A stretch of 64,000 bases of DNA. Source: Nocardia inohanensis NBRC 100128. GTDB taxonomy: Bacteria > Actinomycetota > Actinomycetes > Mycobacteriales > Mycobacteriaceae. Location of the stretch: contig NZ_BDBK01000001.1 in the NCBI RefSeq assembly GCF_001612945.1, forward strand, positions 248,001-312,000, in the 5' to 3' direction. Each line of letters opens with the position of its first letter. Positions within the stretch are counted from its first letter, which is position 1. Positions 1 to 9,001 of the stretch are shown in pieces. The translations under genes were made by a program, and so were the position numbers. The notes beneath the pieces were generated by a model that saw only the letters and a list, made by a program, of their open reading frames with translations, was not told where the DNA came from and ran no database searches.

Positions 1-283
1 GGTTGCGGCATTCGGCTACCACGTGCTGGCGGCTGCCGTCATGTGGTACGCCATGAGCGGGCACGGCGCGCACGGGCATTCCGGCGGGCCCGCACCCGGC
101 GTCATGCTGGCGCTGGCGGGCGTGTTCGCGGTGGACGCGGTGGTGATGGCGGTGCCCGGTGCGCGACGGGCACTGCGCCACCTGTTCCCGCACCCGGTCG
201 GCGCGGGTCCGCTGGCCGTGGTGCCGCACGTCGTCATGGACCTGGGCACGGCGCTCATGCTCGTCGCGGTCGCGGCGGGGTGA
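1..283 (+). CDS. C-terminal part of a membrane protein, DUF5134-like (5' end outside window)
   Basis: The frame is open from base 2, so the gene starts before the window. About 93 residues remain. They are hydrophobic, with three likely membrane segments and a His/Gly-rich loop (SGHGAHGHSGG). The pattern YHVLAAAVMWYAMSG followed by VVMDLGTALML near the end resembles my memory of the DUF5134 family of actinobacterial membrane proteins, whose function is unknown. The family call is tentative because only the last part is visible. The 193 bases between this gene and the next show no gene. Confidence 0.55.
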   Translation, partial: VAAFGYHVLAAAVMWYAMSGHGAHGHSGGPAPGVMLALAGVFAVDAVVMAVPGARRALRHLFPHPVGAGPLAVVPHVVMDLGTALMLVAVAAG

Positions 284-476
284 ATCGTATTACGGCGTAG
301 CGGGCGGTGACGGCGGTCGTGTGGCGGGTACGGCGTGGTCGCGGCCGTTTCCCGAGGCGCGGGCGGGACCTGCGAAGTCGGGGGTCGTTCGCGCTGCTCA
401 CGGTTGTGATGGTGTGATGGAGGGAGGTCGGCTCGCGTGACAGGGCGGGCTGGTGTCGGTGTGACGGAGGTGCGGG

Positions 477-1706
477 ATGGGTTCGCTGTGGCATGGCTTC
501 GCGGATATGGGTGCGGTGGAGCGCGATGGCGCGTTCGTGGTGGCGCGCGGTGACGGCGCGTATATCTGGGACGAGGCGGGCACCCGCTACCTGGATGCCA
601 CCGCCGGTCTGTGGTTCACCAATGTCGGGCACGGCCGCCGCGAGATCGCCGATGCGGTCGCGGCGCAGCTGACGAATATCGCCCACTACTCCAACTTCGG
701 CGACCTGGCCTCCCCGGTGCTGCGTGACCTGGCCGAGCGGCTCGCCGGGATCGCCCCCGTGCCCGGCAGCAAGGTGCTGTTCACCTCCGGCGGCTCCGAC
801 GGCATCGATACCGCCGCCAAGCTGGCGCGCCGCTACTGGAACGAATTGGGCAAGCCGGAGAAGACCCTGATCGTGGGCCGGCAGAAGGCGTACCACGGCA
901 TGCATGTCGCGGGCACCGCGCTGGCCGGCATCCCGGTCAACCGTGAGGGCTACACCGGCGAGTTCATGGCCGATGCCCGCACCGTGGCGTGGGATGACGC
1001 GGCCTCGTTGCAGGCGCTCATCGACGAGGTGGGCGCGGGCCGGATCGCCGCGTTCTTCGCCGAGCCGATCATCGGCGCGGGCGGCGTCTATCTGCCGCCG
1101 CAGGGCTACCTGACCGAGGTGCGCCGCATCTGCCGCGAGAACGACATCCTGTTCGTGGCCGACGAGGTCGTCACCGGTTTCGGCCGCATCGGCGGATCCT
1201 GGTTCGCCTCTTCGCGATTCGACCTCGAACCGGATCTGATGACCACCGCCAAGGGCCTCACCTCCGGATACGTCCCGATGGGCGCGGTCTTCGTGGCCCC
1301 GCGCGTGGCCGAGCCGTTCTACTCCGGCGGCGTCTGGTTCCGGCACGGCTACACCTACGGCGGGCACGCCGGCGCGGCCGCCGCGGCCATGGCGAACCTC
1401 GACATCATCGAGCGTGAGCACCTCCTGGATGCCAGCAAGAACCTGGAATCGCTGCTGCACGAGCACTTCTCGCCGCTCGCCGCGCACCCGCGCGTCGCCG
1501 AGGTCCGCAGCGGTCTGGGCGCGGTCGCCGCGGTCCAGCTCGCCGATCCGGCCGCAGCGCTGCCCATGGTGAAAACCCTGCGCGCCCACGGCATCTCCAC
1601 TCGCGCCGCCGGTCAGGGCGCATTGCAGATCTCCCCGACCTTCGTCATCACCGAGGAGCAGGTCGCCGAGATGGCGGCCGGTTTCGCCCGCGCCCTCGAC
1701 GCGTAG
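477..1706 (+). CDS. Class III PLP-dependent aminotransferase
   Basis: A 409-residue fold-type I transaminase of the omega-amino-acid/diamine class, which moves an amino group from a terminal amine to pyruvate or 2-oxoglutarate. Visible landmarks are the phosphate-binding FTSGGSDG (residues 102-109), the D229 that contacts the PLP ring nitrogen in VADEVVTGFGR, and the PLP Schiff-base lysine K259 in TTAKGLTSGY. The length is usual for the family. ATG 477 was chosen because GGAGG lies 6 bases upstream at 466-470. It stands alone and is followed by a strong terminator. The substrate cannot be told from sequence; a taurine, putrescine or beta-alanine transaminase are all possible. Confidence 0.85.
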   Translation: MGSLWHGFADMGAVERDGAFVVARGDGAYIWDEAGTRYLDATAGLWFTNVGHGRREIADAVAAQLTNIAHYSNFGDLASPVLRDLAERLAGIAPVPGSKVLFTSGGSDGIDTAAKLARRYWNELGKPEKTLIVGRQKAYHGMHVAGTALAGIPVNREGYTGEFMADARTVAWDDAASLQALIDEVGAGRIAAFFAEPIIGAGGVYLPPQGYLTEVRRICRENDILFVADEVVTGFGRIGGSWFASSRFDLEPDLMTTAKGLTSGYVPMGAVFVAPRVAEPFYSGGVWFRHGYTYGGHAGAAAAAMANLDIIEREHLLDASKNLESLLHEHFSPLAAHPRVAEVRSGLGAVAAVQLADPAAALPMVKTLRAHGISTRAAGQGALQISPTFVITEEQVAEMAAGFARALDA

Positions 1707-1725
1707 GCGCGAATCAGCCGGTGCG

Positions 1726-1754
1726 GCGGCCCGGACACGATGTGTCCGGGCCGC
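1726..1754 (+). terminator. Rho-independent terminator of the aminotransferase gene
   Basis: A perfect 13-base inverted repeat (GCGGCCCGGACAC and its complement) with a 3-base loop, 20 bases after the stop codon, followed by TTTCGT. It lies between convergent genes and may serve both. Confidence 0.75.
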
Positions 1755-1778
1755 TTTCGTACCCCAGGTGAGGGCCCG

Positions 1779-3344
1779 CTACTGGTGGTCGTGCGCGCCG
1801 GATAGCTCCCCGGCCGGGATCTGCCGCAGCTTGGCCACGGCCAGGACCGCGATGACCAGAGCCGCCGCGGCCGCGATACCGGCGGTGATGTGCACGCCGT
1901 GCATGAAGGCTGCGCGGGCGGCCTGAAGCACCGCCGAGCCGAGTGGGCCGGGCAGGGTGCCCGCTGTTTCCACGGCGGAACCCAAAGTGTCGCGAATGGA
2001 TTCCGCACCGGGTAGCCCGTGCGGCAGCGTGTCGTTCAGATCTGATCGATAGATGGCGATGCTGATGCTGCCCAGGATCGAGATACCCAGCGCCCCACCG
2101 AGTTCCGCCCCGGTCTCGGACAGTCCCGACGCCGCCCCCGCCTGCTCCGGCGGAGCGGAACCGACGACCAGCTCGGTGGTGATCCCGAACACCGGGGCCA
2201 TCCCCAGGGCCACCAGCAGTGACGCCGCGATCGCCAACGTCGGCGTCCCGTGCACGGATAGTCCCGTCAGCAGCGCCAATCCGATTGCCGCGACGGTCAT
2301 TCCGATCCCGATCAGATACCCCGGGCGGATCACCCGCACCAGCCGCGGCGCGGCCTGCGATCCCACGATGAACCCCGCACTCGACGGCGCCATCGCCAAT
2401 CCGGCCTGCGTGGGCGACATCTCGAGCACCAGCTGGAAGTACTGCGCGACGAACAGGAAGTACCCGAACATCACGAAGACCGCGATCACATTGATCGACA
2501 ACCCGGTCCGGAAGGTGCTCAGCCGGAACAACCGCAGATCGAGCATAGGGTCGGCCCGGTGCAGCTGCCGCCGCACGAACAGCGTCCCCGCCACCGCACC
2601 CACGACCACCGCCAGCAGCGGCACCATCCCGAACCCGTCCTGCGCCACCTTCTTCATGGCCAGCACCAACGCGACCATCGTCACCACACTCAATGCGGCA
2701 CCGGTCAAATCGAGCCGCCCGGCATTATCGTCCCGGAACTCCGGCAGCACCCGCGGCCCGAGCACCAGCAGCAGCACCATGACCGGCACGGCCAGCAGGA
2801 ACACCGACCCCCACCAGAAGTGCTCCAGCATCAGCCCGCCCAGCAGCGGCCCCACCACCCCACCGGCGGAGAACGCGGTGACCCAGGTGCCGACCGCGAG
2901 CGAACGTTGCCGCGCGTCACGGAACATATTGAAGATCAATGACAGGGTGGACGGCGCGATGGTCGCCCCCGCGATCCCGAGCAGCGCCCGGCAAGCGATC
3001 AGCGTCTCCGCGCTCGGTGCGAAGGCCGCCAGCACCGACACCGCCCCGAACAGCGCGGCCCCGATCATCAGTAGTCGCCGTCGCCCGATCCGGTCACCGA
3101 GGGTGCCCATGGTGATCAGCAGACCCGCCAGCATGAACCCGTAGACATCGATGATCCACAGCAATTCGGTGCCGGTGGGGTGCAAGGTTGCGCTGATCTG
3201 CGGAACGGCCAGGTGCAGCACGGTCAGGTCCATGGCATAGACCAGGCACGCCAGAGCGAGCACACCTAACCCGATCCACTCTCGCCGCCCGGCGAGGGGT
3301 CCGGTGGAAAGCCCGGACACAGCGGGTCCGGTAGTGGTTTCCAC
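1779..3344 (-). CDS. MFS drug exporter, DHA2 (14-helix) family
   Basis: A 521-residue polytopic protein of the major facilitator superfamily. The N-terminal helix carries YAMDLTVLHLAVPQIS and the loop between helices 2 and 3 has GTLGDRIGRRR, the MFS A-type motif. The length and the number of hydrophobic segments fit the 14-helix DHA2 family (QacA/SmvA/EmrB type), proton-driven exporters of cationic drugs and dyes. The frame is open further upstream to 3557, but GTG 3344 is preferred: GGAAGGAAA sits just before it and the extension is Arg-rich and not membrane-like. It is divergent from the metalloprotease genes with 211 bases between, where I saw no clear operator. The substrate is unknown. 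Confidence 0.85.
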   Translation of the reverse strand: METTTGPAVSGLSTGPLAGRREWIGLGVLALACLVYAMDLTVLHLAVPQISATLHPTGTELLWIIDVYGFMLAGLLITMGTLGDRIGRRRLLMIGAALFGAVSVLAAFAPSAETLIACRALLGIAGATIAPSTLSLIFNMFRDARQRSLAVGTWVTAFSAGGVVGPLLGGLMLEHFWWGSVFLLAVPVMVLLLVLGPRVLPEFRDDNAGRLDLTGAALSVVTMVALVLAMKKVAQDGFGMVPLLAVVVGAVAGTLFVRRQLHRADPMLDLRLFRLSTFRTGLSINVIAVFVMFGYFLFVAQYFQLVLEMSPTQAGLAMAPSSAGFIVGSQAAPRLVRVIRPGYLIGIGMTVAAIGLALLTGLSVHGTPTLAIAASLLVALGMAPVFGITTELVVGSAPPEQAGAASGLSETGAELGGALGISILGSISIAIYRSDLNDTLPHGLPGAESIRDTLGSAVETAGTLPGPLGSAVLQAARAAFMHGVHITAGIAAAAALVIAVLAVAKLRQIPAGELSGAHDHQ

Positions 3345-3555
3345 GGCAGATTTCCTTCCGATCGGGAATACGGGCAACTGCCGATGAAGACGTCGCGGTA
3401 CCCAGAATCTCATCGCCCACCGACAGAAACGGCAACCGATTTTCCGCCCGCAACCATCCCGCGTACCCGCGTTTCCATATCCCCGCCGAACCGTTATGAA
3501 CCTTCCGGTCCGCTCGCCGAGACCGATGGCACTGTGGATTTCGGGGGGATTGCTC

Positions 3556-4581
3556 ATGTTTCGATCTCGACGAAGATCAGTACGCCGCCGCCGGCTCGCC
3601 GGCTATCGAATGTCGTTGCGGATACGCGGATTTCTCTCGGCGACACTCGCCCTGCCGATGGCGCTGCCCGCCGCCGCACTCACCGTTCTGGTCATCCTGC
3701 GGATCGGCGACCGCTACGGTCACCGCGTCGCGTACGCGCTCTTCGGTCTGTGGGCCGTCGCCGCCGTGGCACTGCTGCTGCTGAATTCAAGCACCGCCGC
3801 CCGGCTGTTCCTGCGCCCACCCGGCGACGAAGACCCGGCCAAACTGGCCAGGATCTGGCCGGAAGTGCTTGCCGCGGCCGGCCTGACCCCGACCCGGCGA
3901 AACTCGCTGTGGGTCAACGAACACGAACGCGGCGGCACCGAAGCCTTCGTCGTCGGCGGCGTGGTCGCGGTTGACCGCGAGGCCGCCCGCACCCTCAGTA
4001 CCCGGGCCCTGCGCGGCGTGCTGGCGCACGAACTCGGCCACTACCTCGCCCGCACCGGCGATCGGCTGCGCCTGCTCGCATCCGCTCTCAGCTTCCCGGT
4101 GAGAATGACTGCGGCATTGGCTGTTTCGTGCATAGGATGGCTGGAACGGCTGTACCTGCTGCCGGACGCCGGCTGCTACGCGATCGAAGTCCGAATGTTC
4201 CGCAAGGCAGGTCTCTGCGCCCTTCTCACCGGCGTGGTGGCCCACATCCTCGGCGTCTCGCTCGCCTGCACCCTGATCACCCTGGCCGCCCTGGAACCGA
4301 TCCTGCGCCATGCCCTGCACCGGCACGGCGAAACCGTGGCCGACCGGGTCGCCGCGGACCTCGGCTACGGCCCGGATCTATTGGTCTATCTGCGTTTTCG
4401 CGCCGAGGACCCGCCCGGCTCGCCCTGGCCGCCCATCCACACCGGCGGCCTGACCGGCCGCTTTCTCCGCCTGTGCGAGCTGGCGACGGCGACCCATCCG
4501 CAACCGGAAATGCGCACAGCGGCCGTCGAAGCTCGAATTCGCCTGCGCGAGTCCAGATCCGACCGAGGCCCGCAGTCATGA
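3556..4581 (+). CDS. Membrane-embedded M48-like zinc metalloprotease (first of a tandem pair)
   Basis: A 341-residue protein with two hydrophobic segments near the N-terminus and one or two more after the active site. The zinc site is HELGH at 158-162 with a probable third ligand E259 in GETVADRVAADLGYG, the layout of the HtpX/M48 peptidases, which cut membrane or misfolded proteins at the cytoplasmic membrane. ATG 3556 was chosen because a GGGGGGA tract lies 8-13 bases upstream; an in-frame ATG at 3496 has no such site. It overlaps the next gene by the 4 bases ATGA, so the two are translationally coupled. No BlaI-type repressor gene is adjacent, which argues against a BlaR1-like sensor. Confidence 0.75.
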   Translation: MFRSRRRSVRRRRLAGYRMSLRIRGFLSATLALPMALPAAALTVLVILRIGDRYGHRVAYALFGLWAVAAVALLLLNSSTAARLFLRPPGDEDPAKLARIWPEVLAAAGLTPTRRNSLWVNEHERGGTEAFVVGGVVAVDREAARTLSTRALRGVLAHELGHYLARTGDRLRLLASALSFPVRMTAALAVSCIGWLERLYLLPDAGCYAIEVRMFRKAGLCALLTGVVAHILGVSLACTLITLAALEPILRHALHRHGETVADRVAADLGYGPDLLVYLRFRAEDPPGSPWPPIHTGGLTGRFLRLCELATATHPQPEMRTAAVEARIRLRESRSDRGPQS

Positions 4582-5573
4582 CCCCGCCCCGGCTCGAATC
4601 GGCGAGCCCGGCTCGTCGTGCCGTCTACCGATGGTGGGTAGGTCTGCGCGGCCTGCTGCTCACGATCGTCGTCGTCGCCGCCAATCTGCCCGCAGCGGTA
4701 CTCAACGTGCTGCTGTTGCGCTGGCTCGACCATCACCTCGGCCGCATCGTGGTGCTGGTGCTGATCGTGCTGTGGTCGCTGGTTGTGCTCTGGCTGTTGT
4801 TCCTCGCCATGCTCTTCGGAGCCGGTCGCCACCTGCCGGAGCTACCCGCGGGGTCCACCCTGGCACTGGACGAAGCCTGGCGGGATGTCCGACAGCTCAC
4901 CGGCATTCGCCCGCGGGCCGCGCCGGGGCTGATGGTGACGGACGAGGACCGGGTGACGGCGGCGGCGAACGGTGGCCTGGTCACGATCTCGCGCAAGGCC
5001 GTCCGCACGCTGTCACCCGATGCGATGCGGGCGGTCCTGGCTCATGAACTCGGGCACTACTTCGACCGGCACGGTCACCGGCTGCGGACCCTCAGCAGGG
5101 CGACGGCGTTCCCGCTGTGGGCGGTGCTGGCCCTACCCGGTATACCCGTCCTGTGGTTGGGGAGGCTGTTCGGAAAGGATTTCGACGACCCGATCGCGTG
5201 GCTACCGCCGGCATTCGTGCAATGGTCGGCGCTGGCATACCTCGCCTGCCTGGTCGGACAGCCGGTCGGGACCGGAACGGCGTTGCTGCTCGCGGCGCTC
5301 GCGGCCGTATCCCCGATCATCCGGCAGGTCACTCATAGACGCCTGGAATCCATCTCGGACCAGGTGACGGTGGATGTCGGATACGGACCCGCGTTGAGCA
5401 AGCATCTCGAATACTCCGAGCTGCCGGTGGAGCGAGAATTCTTGAACGAGCCGGGTCTGGAGCGGTACCTCGCGCGGCTGCTGCACCCGTTGCAGGGGAC
5501 GCATCCGCTTGCCGGGAAACGGATCGCCGCGATCGAGCGGCGAATAAGGCGTCGCGAGCTGACGCACCGCTGA
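4578..5573 (+). CDS. Membrane-embedded M48-like zinc metalloprotease (second of the pair)
   Basis: A 331-residue paralogue of the gene just upstream. Two long hydrophobic helices come first (about residues 22-48 and 56-82), then LAHELGHYFDRHGHRLR with the zinc site HELGH at 156-160 and a probable third ligand E257 in ESISDQVTVDVGYG. More hydrophobic stretches follow the active site. The shared layout and the shared VGYG/LGYG motif after the third ligand point to a local duplication, although the two have diverged strongly. ATG 4578 is fixed by the ATGA overlap. Substrates are unknown; the pair may act together on the same membrane or envelope target. Confidence 0.75.
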   Translation: MTPPRLESASPARRAVYRWWVGLRGLLLTIVVVAANLPAAVLNVLLLRWLDHHLGRIVVLVLIVLWSLVVLWLLFLAMLFGAGRHLPELPAGSTLALDEAWRDVRQLTGIRPRAAPGLMVTDEDRVTAAANGGLVTISRKAVRTLSPDAMRAVLAHELGHYFDRHGHRLRTLSRATAFPLWAVLALPGIPVLWLGRLFGKDFDDPIAWLPPAFVQWSALAYLACLVGQPVGTGTALLLAALAAVSPIIRQVTHRRLESISDQVTVDVGYGPALSKHLEYSELPVEREFLNEPGLERYLARLLHPLQGTHPLAGKRIAAIERRIRRRELTHR

Positions 5574-5612
5574 GTACCGTCGGGGCGGTTCGGAACGCGA
5601 TGGGGGTTGGGT

Positions 5613-6902
5613 GTGGGCGGGCGACTGGTGCGCGGGCTGCTGCGGGGTTGTGGACTGGTGGTGACGCTGGCCGTGCTCGTCGCGGCCACACGGTTCCTGT
5701 GGCCCCAGCCCGGAACGGATGAGCAGCCGGCGGGGACCTGGCGGCAATTGTCTTTCCTGCGTTCGGCATTGGACGACGGCGCGGGGGAATCGGCGCAGAC
5801 GCAGTTTCCCGAGGGGTACTTCTTCGCGCACGCGCTCTACGGCCTGGCTTGGGTACAGGCCGGAGCGTCCGCGGAGCATCGGGAGGAGGCATTGCGGGAA
5901 GCGCGGTGGGCGCTGGACCGGCTCGAATCCGACCGGGGGCGTGCGCCTTTCAGTGCGCGGCTGCAACCCGCCTACGGGGTGTTCTGGGCGGGATGGACGA
6001 ACTGGCTGCGCGGGGGAGTCGTATCGCTCTCCGGGGCAAGCGATGCCGAGGAGGTGCGGCGGTTCGGCGAAACGAGCGCCGAAATCGCGGCGGCGTTCAC
6101 CGGATCTACGAAAACGCCCTTCCTACAGGCGTATCCGGGGCAAGCCTGGCCGGTGGACTCGACCGTCGCGATTGCCTCGCTTCGGCTGCACGACCATCTG
6201 CTCACGCCGCGATTCGATTCGGTGACGAGGTCCTGGCTCGATGCCGTCAAGGCTCGGCTCGATCCGGATACCGGTCTTGTGCCGCACCGGGTTTCGGCGG
6301 ACGAGGGGAGGCTGCTGGAGGGTGCGCGGGCGACTTCGCTGGCGGTGATCGATCGTTTCCTGCCCGACATCGACACTGAGTTCGCCCGCGCGCAGTACGC
6401 CGGCTTCCGCGACCGATTCCTCTCCTACCCGGCAGGTTTCGGTCCCGCCGTGCGCGAATATCCGGAGGGGAACCAAGGCTCCGGTGACATCGACTCCGGC
6501 CCGCTGGTGGCGGGCATCAGCCTGTCGTCCACCGTGGTGGCGCTCGGCACGGCGCGCGTCAACGGCGACGGAAGTCTCGCTGCCGCACTGGGTTCCGAAG
6601 GCGAGCTGCTCGGTCTGCCGATCACCCTGCCGGGCAGTAAGCGCTATGCCTTCGGCCTGCTGCCCATCGGCGATGCGTTCGTGGCGTGGTCCGCCACCGC
6701 CCGCCCGTTCACCACCGCACCGCTGACCCCGATGGAGTCGGGCGTGCGCTGGTGGTGGCGGCTGCCCTGGCTGGTTCTCTTGTTGCTGGGCGGGTTCGCG
6801 CCCTGGTCGATCCCGCTGATCCGCCGGTTCAGAGCACGACCGGATGGTCGGCGACCACTCGCCCGCCCAGGCGCACCCAGCCGTCCGAGTCCCATTGGGT
6901 GA
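5613..6902 (+). CDS. Membrane-anchored protein of unknown function
   Basis: About 429 residues. It begins with one hydrophobic segment (GLVVTLAVLVAATRFLW), followed by a long soluble part rich in Trp, Tyr, Asp and helices, and ends with a second membrane segment (LPWLVLLLLGGFAPWSIPL) and an Arg/Pro-rich tail. The soluble part has alternating helices and motifs such as GSGDIDSGPLVAG that remind me of alpha/alpha-barrel carbohydrate- or terpene-acting proteins, but I do not recognise the family. GTG 5613 follows a GGGGG tract; TTG 5607 is the alternative. It follows the M48 pair by 39 bases and may be their partner or target. Its last 74 bases lie antisense over the end of the PhzF gene, and that overlap encodes the Arg-rich tail. 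Confidence 0.6.
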   Translation: MGGRLVRGLLRGCGLVVTLAVLVAATRFLWPQPGTDEQPAGTWRQLSFLRSALDDGAGESAQTQFPEGYFFAHALYGLAWVQAGASAEHREEALREARWALDRLESDRGRAPFSARLQPAYGVFWAGWTNWLRGGVVSLSGASDAEEVRRFGETSAEIAAAFTGSTKTPFLQAYPGQAWPVDSTVAIASLRLHDHLLTPRFDSVTRSWLDAVKARLDPDTGLVPHRVSADEGRLLEGARATSLAVIDRFLPDIDTEFARAQYAGFRDRFLSYPAGFGPAVREYPEGNQGSGDIDSGPLVAGISLSSTVVALGTARVNGDGSLAAALGSEGELLGLPITLPGSKRYAFGLLPIGDAFVAWSATARPFTTAPLTPMESGVRWWWRLPWLVLLLLGGFAPWSIPLIRRFRARPDGRRPLARPGAPSRPSPIG

Positions 6903-7524
6903 AGATCTGCGAGCCCAGCCCCTGCGTGATGTGCAGTCCGCGCCGGAGCCGCGCCGTAAGCGCGATGGCCGCCGCACCCGTGGCCTGGTCCTCGGCGATT
7001 CCCATGGCGGGAGCGAACATTCGGGTCCGGACCGCGCTGCGCGATTCATCGGTCCAGGTCCACACATAGTGCGCACCCTCCGGGAAATCGGCCGGATCCA
7101 GGGTCGCCATCTCGTCACCGTCGGCGAATTCGTGGAACTCGAACGCGGGCGCCCATTCGGCGCGGGCCCGGGCCCAGGTCAGCCCGCTGTCGTCGATCTC
7201 GACCTCGACCGGTCCGGCGGGCACGTCGAGCACGCGCACCGGGGTCCGCTGATCGCTGAGCCACCACGCGGCGCCGACGCTCGGATGCCCGGCGAAGGGC
7301 AGCTCCACGGTCGGGGTGTAGATGCGCATGCGGGCGCGGTCGTCGGCGGGCGGATCCACCACCACGGTCTCGCTGTGTCCGACGCGGGCGGCCAGCGCCT
7401 GATGATCGACATCGGCCACCTCGCTCGCGCGGGCGATGCCCAGTGGATTGCCGAACCGTCCGGCCGGATCGGTGAACACGCGAACCACTTCGACCTGTGC
7501 GCCGTCGCTTTCGGGTAAGCCCAT
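6829..7524 (-). CDS. PhzF family isomerase-like protein
   Basis: A 231-residue protein with the hallmarks of the PhzF/YddE fold: RFGNPLGIA near the N-terminus, GHSETVVV with the presumed catalytic Glu, TPTVELPFAGHPSVGAAW, and a C-terminal EDQATGAAAIAL. PhzF itself isomerises a dihydroxyanthranilate in phenazine synthesis, but most members have unknown substrates and no phenazine genes are seen nearby. It is somewhat shorter than typical members (about 260-300 residues), mostly in the middle. It is convergent with, and overlaps, the unknown membrane protein. The next gene on the same strand starts 768 bases upstream and is separately placed. Confidence 0.8.
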   Translation of the reverse strand: MGLPESDGAQVEVVRVFTDPAGRFGNPLGIARASEVADVDHQALAARVGHSETVVVDPPADDRARMRIYTPTVELPFAGHPSVGAAWWLSDQRTPVRVLDVPAGPVEVEIDDSGLTWARARAEWAPAFEFHEFADGDEMATLDPADFPEGAHYVWTWTDESRSAVRTRMFAPAMGIAEDQATGAAAIALTARLRRGLHITQGLGSQIFTQWDSDGWVRLGGRVVADHPVVL

Positions 7525-7545
7525 GGGTCCCGAGCTTACCCATGG

Positions 7546-8292
7546 TTACCGGATCGCGCGCGGGGTGCAGCTGTCGAGCATCTCCGCCAGGGCGCTCTTC
7601 TCGGTGGGTTGCACGGTGAGCTGCCAGCGCGCCTTCACCGCGACCCAGCGGCGGGCGTAATCGCACCAGTAGGCCTCCCGCGGCCGCCACTGGTCCGGGG
7701 TCTTCGAGCCTTTGTCCTGGTTCGCCTGCTTCTGCACGGCCAGCAGATTTCCGAGGTCGTTGGCGAAGCTCTCGCGTTGCCCGGCGCTCCAGCCCGACGC
7801 GCCCGAACGCCAGGCGTCACCCAGGGCCACCACGTGATCGATCTCGATATCCGATGCCTTGAACCGGTTGTAGGGCAGCCGTTCACCGCTGTACGGATCG
7901 AGCAGCGTGCCCGAGAGCACCAGGCACGAATTGCTCTCCGCCAGCCGGACTTCCGTGAGATCCCGCTTCATCACGTCCTCGCGCGCGGTGCACCCGTTCG
8001 CCAGTTCCGGTTCCCCGCCCCGCCCGGACCAGCCGGGGCCGAAGGCATTGCGATCATAGGATTCCCAATTGCGATTCCAAGCGACGGTGAGCCGGTCCAG
8101 ATCGGCGCGGGCGCGCTCGGTATCGGGCAGTGGGGTACCGGTCGGATCGGCGGCGGGCGGCTGCTCGGTGCGGCGCGGTTCGGTGTGATTCAGCCACAGC
8201 CCCATTCCGGTCGCACCGATCGCGATCAAGACCACCGCGGTGGCGAAGAGCTTGTTCCAGCGGCGACGGGAAGCGGTCCGGGAACGCGGCAT
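7546..8292 (-). CDS. Secreted or membrane-tethered HNH endonuclease family protein (DUF1524-like)
   Basis: A 248-residue protein with a positively charged N-terminus, one membrane segment (FATAVVLIAIGATGMGLWL) and an extracytoplasmic domain. The motif DIEIDHVVALGDAW, then a run of Asn, Gln and Lys residues in NLLAVQKQANQDKGSK, is the beta-beta-alpha HNH/DUF1524 metal finger common in secreted actinobacterial nucleases. Two Cys pairs could form disulfides. ATG 8292 is chosen because it places a basic stretch directly before the membrane segment; no ribosome site is visible, so a leaderless message is possible. The role, nutrition from DNA or toxin-like, is not shown by the sequence. Confidence 0.8.
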   Translation of the reverse strand: MPRSRTASRRRWNKLFATAVVLIAIGATGMGLWLNHTEPRRTEQPPAADPTGTPLPDTERARADLDRLTVAWNRNWESYDRNAFGPGWSGRGGEPELANGCTAREDVMKRDLTEVRLAESNSCLVLSGTLLDPYSGERLPYNRFKASDIEIDHVVALGDAWRSGASGWSAGQRESFANDLGNLLAVQKQANQDKGSKTPDQWRPREAYWCDYARRWVAVKARWQLTVQPTEKSALAEMLDSCTPRAIR

Positions 8293-8384
8293 GCGGGGGA
8301 GTCTATGGGCGTAATCCGGACGATCCGGGCATTGTTGCCGACCGGTGACCCGATTGCCGCTAACCATTGGCTAATGCACGAAAA

Positions 8385-8414
8385 GGGCCGTGCACCGATT
8401 CCGGTGCACGGCCC
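8385..8414 (-). terminator. Rho-independent terminator of ahpC-ahpD
   Basis: A perfect 12-base inverted repeat (GGGCCGTGCACC and its complement) with a 6-base loop, 20 bases beyond the ahpD stop. On the minus strand it is followed by TTTT, the classic intrinsic terminator form. Confidence 0.85.
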
Positions 8415-8433
8415 CTGACGGCTCAGCGCAGGC

Positions 8434-8973
8434 TCAGACCGCCGCGGTGGCGAGCGCCTCGGTCGAGGCGACAGCCTGACCCACACCCGCCACGATGGCG
8501 GCCACGCGCAGCGATTCGAAGATCACCTCACGCGAAACGCCCGCTTCCCGCAGCGTGTTCTCGTGCGCCTCCAGGCAGTGCTGGCAGCCGTTTATCGAGG
8601 AGACCGCGAAGGACCACAACTCGAAATCGGCCTTGTCGATACCGGGATTGCCGATGATGTTCATCCGCAGTCCGGCACGCAGGTCGTCGTAGCGACCGCC
8701 CAGGAACGCCTTGCCGCGGTAGAACACATTGTTCATGCCCATGATCGAGGCCGCGCCCAGGGCGGCGTTGTACGCCTCCGCCGACAGCGTGTCGGCGGCC
8801 TCTTCCGCGATCTCCCGCAGCGTGGTCGCCGACTTGGTGGCGGCGGCCGACGCGAGCAGGGTGCCCCACAGCTGCTGTTCGTTCAGCACGGTGGTGCGCG
8901 CGATCGAGGACAGGTTGAGCTTGAGGTCCTTGGCGTACTCGGGTAGCGAGTTCTTCAGGTTCTCGATGGTCAC
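8434..8973 (-). CDS. ahpD: Alkyl hydroperoxide reductase AhpD (CxxC disulfide reductase)
   Basis: A 179-residue protein of the carboxymuconolactone decarboxylase/AhpD fold. It feeds electrons from lipoamide-containing dehydrogenase systems to AhpC. The active site CQHC is at C130 and C133 with H137 behind it, the same positions as in Mycobacterium tuberculosis AhpD. It lies 28 bases downstream of ahpC and just before the operon terminator, so the two are co-transcribed. Start ATG 8973 has AGAGGAGC upstream. Confidence 0.96.
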   Translation of the reverse strand: MTIENLKNSLPEYAKDLKLNLSSIARTTVLNEQQLWGTLLASAAATKSATTLREIAEEAADTLSAEAYNAALGAASIMGMNNVFYRGKAFLGGRYDDLRAGLRMNIIGNPGIDKADFELWSFAVSSINGCQHCLEAHENTLREAGVSREVIFESLRVAAIVAGVGQAVASTEALATAAV

Positions 8974-9001
8974 AGCGAAACAGCTCCTCTTAGAACGGGA
9001 C

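Noticed and set aside
2053..3144. Long plus-strand ORF opposite the MFS exporter
   Set aside because: Ser/Thr/Pro-rich low-complexity product, the usual antisense shadow of a high-GC gene; the minus-strand frame encodes a clear transporter. The same reasoning excludes other long antisense ORFs, e.g. 10653-11636, 17545-18687 and 20185-21861.
3345..3557. N-terminal extension of the MFS exporter to 3557
   Set aside because: Arg-rich, not membrane-like, and a good ribosome site precedes GTG 3344.
3556..5573. M48 pair as a BlaR1/MecR1-type antibiotic sensor
   Set aside because: No BlaI-like winged-helix repressor gene and no penicillin-binding sensor domain are present.
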